A stretch of DNA of 64,000 nt from Sipunculus nudus (taxonomy: Eukaryota; Annelida; Sipuncula; Golfingiida; Sipunculidae): contig CM049321.1 of NCBI GenBank assembly GCA_026874595.1, positions 15,207,479 to 15,271,478 of the forward strand, given 5' to 3'. Below, piece by piece: positions 63,148 to 64,000 of this stretch (positions are counted from its first letter, which is position 1; every line of letters begins with the position of its first letter). Made by a program: the position numbers and the translations under genes. The notes under the pieces were generated by a model. That model was not told the DNA's origin and searched no databases. It saw nothing but the letters and a program-made list of their open reading frames with translations.

Positions 63148-63563
63148 GGTTAGCGTCGTCAAAAATAGAAATAAAGTTGATAATGATCTGTTAATGAAAA
63201 TTTGTTACTCACACCTGAATGAAAGGTGCTAAGGTGTAAAAAAAATGAGAAATAATGATTTTAGGTGTTTTCATAAGAATTATTGAGAGCGAAGGTTTCA
63301 AATCAATAGATGAGTTATCAGTCTTATCGTTTTAACGTTTATCGTTTTATTTATTTTTTTTATTTTCCAAGCCCAATTTTAATGTTGCATTACAACAATA
63401 ATCAACTGAGAACCTTTTCGACTGAAATATCTTGTTTCACGTAAGTTCAGTTAAAATGACAAAATCACAGGTCAGAATAATATATTCTGTATATAATCTT
63501 AAACATATTCTTTAAATTAAAACTGTAAATTCCATAATAACGTACTTTATGCCCGCTCATAGA

Positions 63564-63990
63564 AAGTTGCAGACTGCTACACAGACTACTCCACGGTGTA
63601 CTGGAAGAGAAGACTACATCCATTGACGTTCAGTGGCATCCACAAAGGGAAAAATATCGCACCCATAACTTCGGAGACTCAGCCAGAGATACATGACGTG
63701 AGAATCACTGCGGATCACCTTGCATCGTGATGCATTGACTATCTTTATGAAGAAGACCTCGAAGACATGTGACTAGTCAAGGCCAATTCTTTCATGATGG
63801 TCTACGTCTTCGAAGCAAGCTTGCCTGTGTCAACGAACACCGACGTCTGCCAAGTGAAAGTAACCTGCAGATTCAGAATTGCCAAGAGCAATATTTTGCG
63901 ATAAACCGCCATAACTTGATAATCGAGGGAATGTACGATGACATCAGAAAAGCACTAGAGCAAGAGATAAGAATGGGAATAAGAATATAA
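63564..63990 (+). other. Candidate exon or decayed coding stretch at the window edge
   Basis: After 'tatgcccgctcatag', a plausible 3' splice site, all three forward frames show long open pieces. One reads 'ADCYTDYSTVYWKRRLHPL' and 'APITSETQPEIHDVRITAD' up to a stop near 63718. Another, in phase with the candidate exon at 62971, reads 'ESCRLLHRLLHGVLEEKTT' and stops near 63696. A third opens at 63769 and reads 'DGLRLRSKLACVNEHRRLPS' up to 63990. Base composition is less AT-rich than upstream. The stops suggest decay or a real gene with a different exon structure. Confidence 0.3.
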
Positions 63991-64000
63991 TGAGACGGTC

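Noticed and set aside
1-64000. A novel defence, biosynthetic or regulatory gene system
   Set aside because: No cluster of intact genes exists in the window; all recurring structure is explained by duplications and transposable elements.

Overview
The window looks like gene-poor nuclear DNA from an invertebrate animal. It is AT-rich, has long (TA)n, (GA)n, (TA)n(TG)n and (CA)n microsatellites, several tRNA-derived SINE-like insertions, non-autonomous inverted-repeat elements, and no prokaryote-style packed reading frames or operons. The SINE heads and the one recognisable coding remnant fit a marine lophotrochozoan, most likely a mollusc; this placement is inference from family resemblance and is not proven. 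I find no intact, convincing protein-coding gene, no rRNA, no CRISPR array and no operon.

Region 1 (1-18000) is an old, much-diverged segmental duplication cluster. A repeat unit of about 5 kb is present in three versions in direct orientation: A (about 4265-9240, fullest), B (about 9240-11700, with an internal stretch of about 2.3 kb missing) and C (about 11700-14510, lacking the last module). Each version begins with the same reverse-oriented SINE. The flank to the left (110-830 plus 3540-4275) reappears at 16110-17990, so the cluster is bracketed by two copies of the same sequence. The left copy carries about 2.7 kb of extra DNA and the right copy about 290 bp.

Region 2 (18000-24300) holds a second duplication. 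A single old copy (about 19140-19870) matches a later locus (22663-24230) in which a 399-bp unit has recently become a nearly identical tandem triplet.

Region 3 (24510-28021, minus strand) is the only strong coding signal. It is a frameshifted, stop-riddled copy of a long multicopy invertebrate protein family with a nuclease-like core containing acidic motifs and a Cys-rich CXC-like tail.

Region 4 (28000-64000) is mostly unrecognised AT-rich DNA with scattered insertions: a 138-bp fold-back element (35781-35918), SINEs near 36.2, 46.3, 48.3, 49.8, 59.6 and 61.1 kb, a 2.25-kb inverted-repeat element (54525-56782) that has itself been hit by a TA-flanked MITE (55738-56197), two 166-bp direct repeats (30673 and 31860) and several small tandem duplications. 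Weak coding-like patches of unknown identity lie at 45217-46090, 57863-58077 and 62971-63990.

The elements do not form a functional system. The window records serial duplication and transposon insertion. All identities were judged by eye; no alignment or database search was run.
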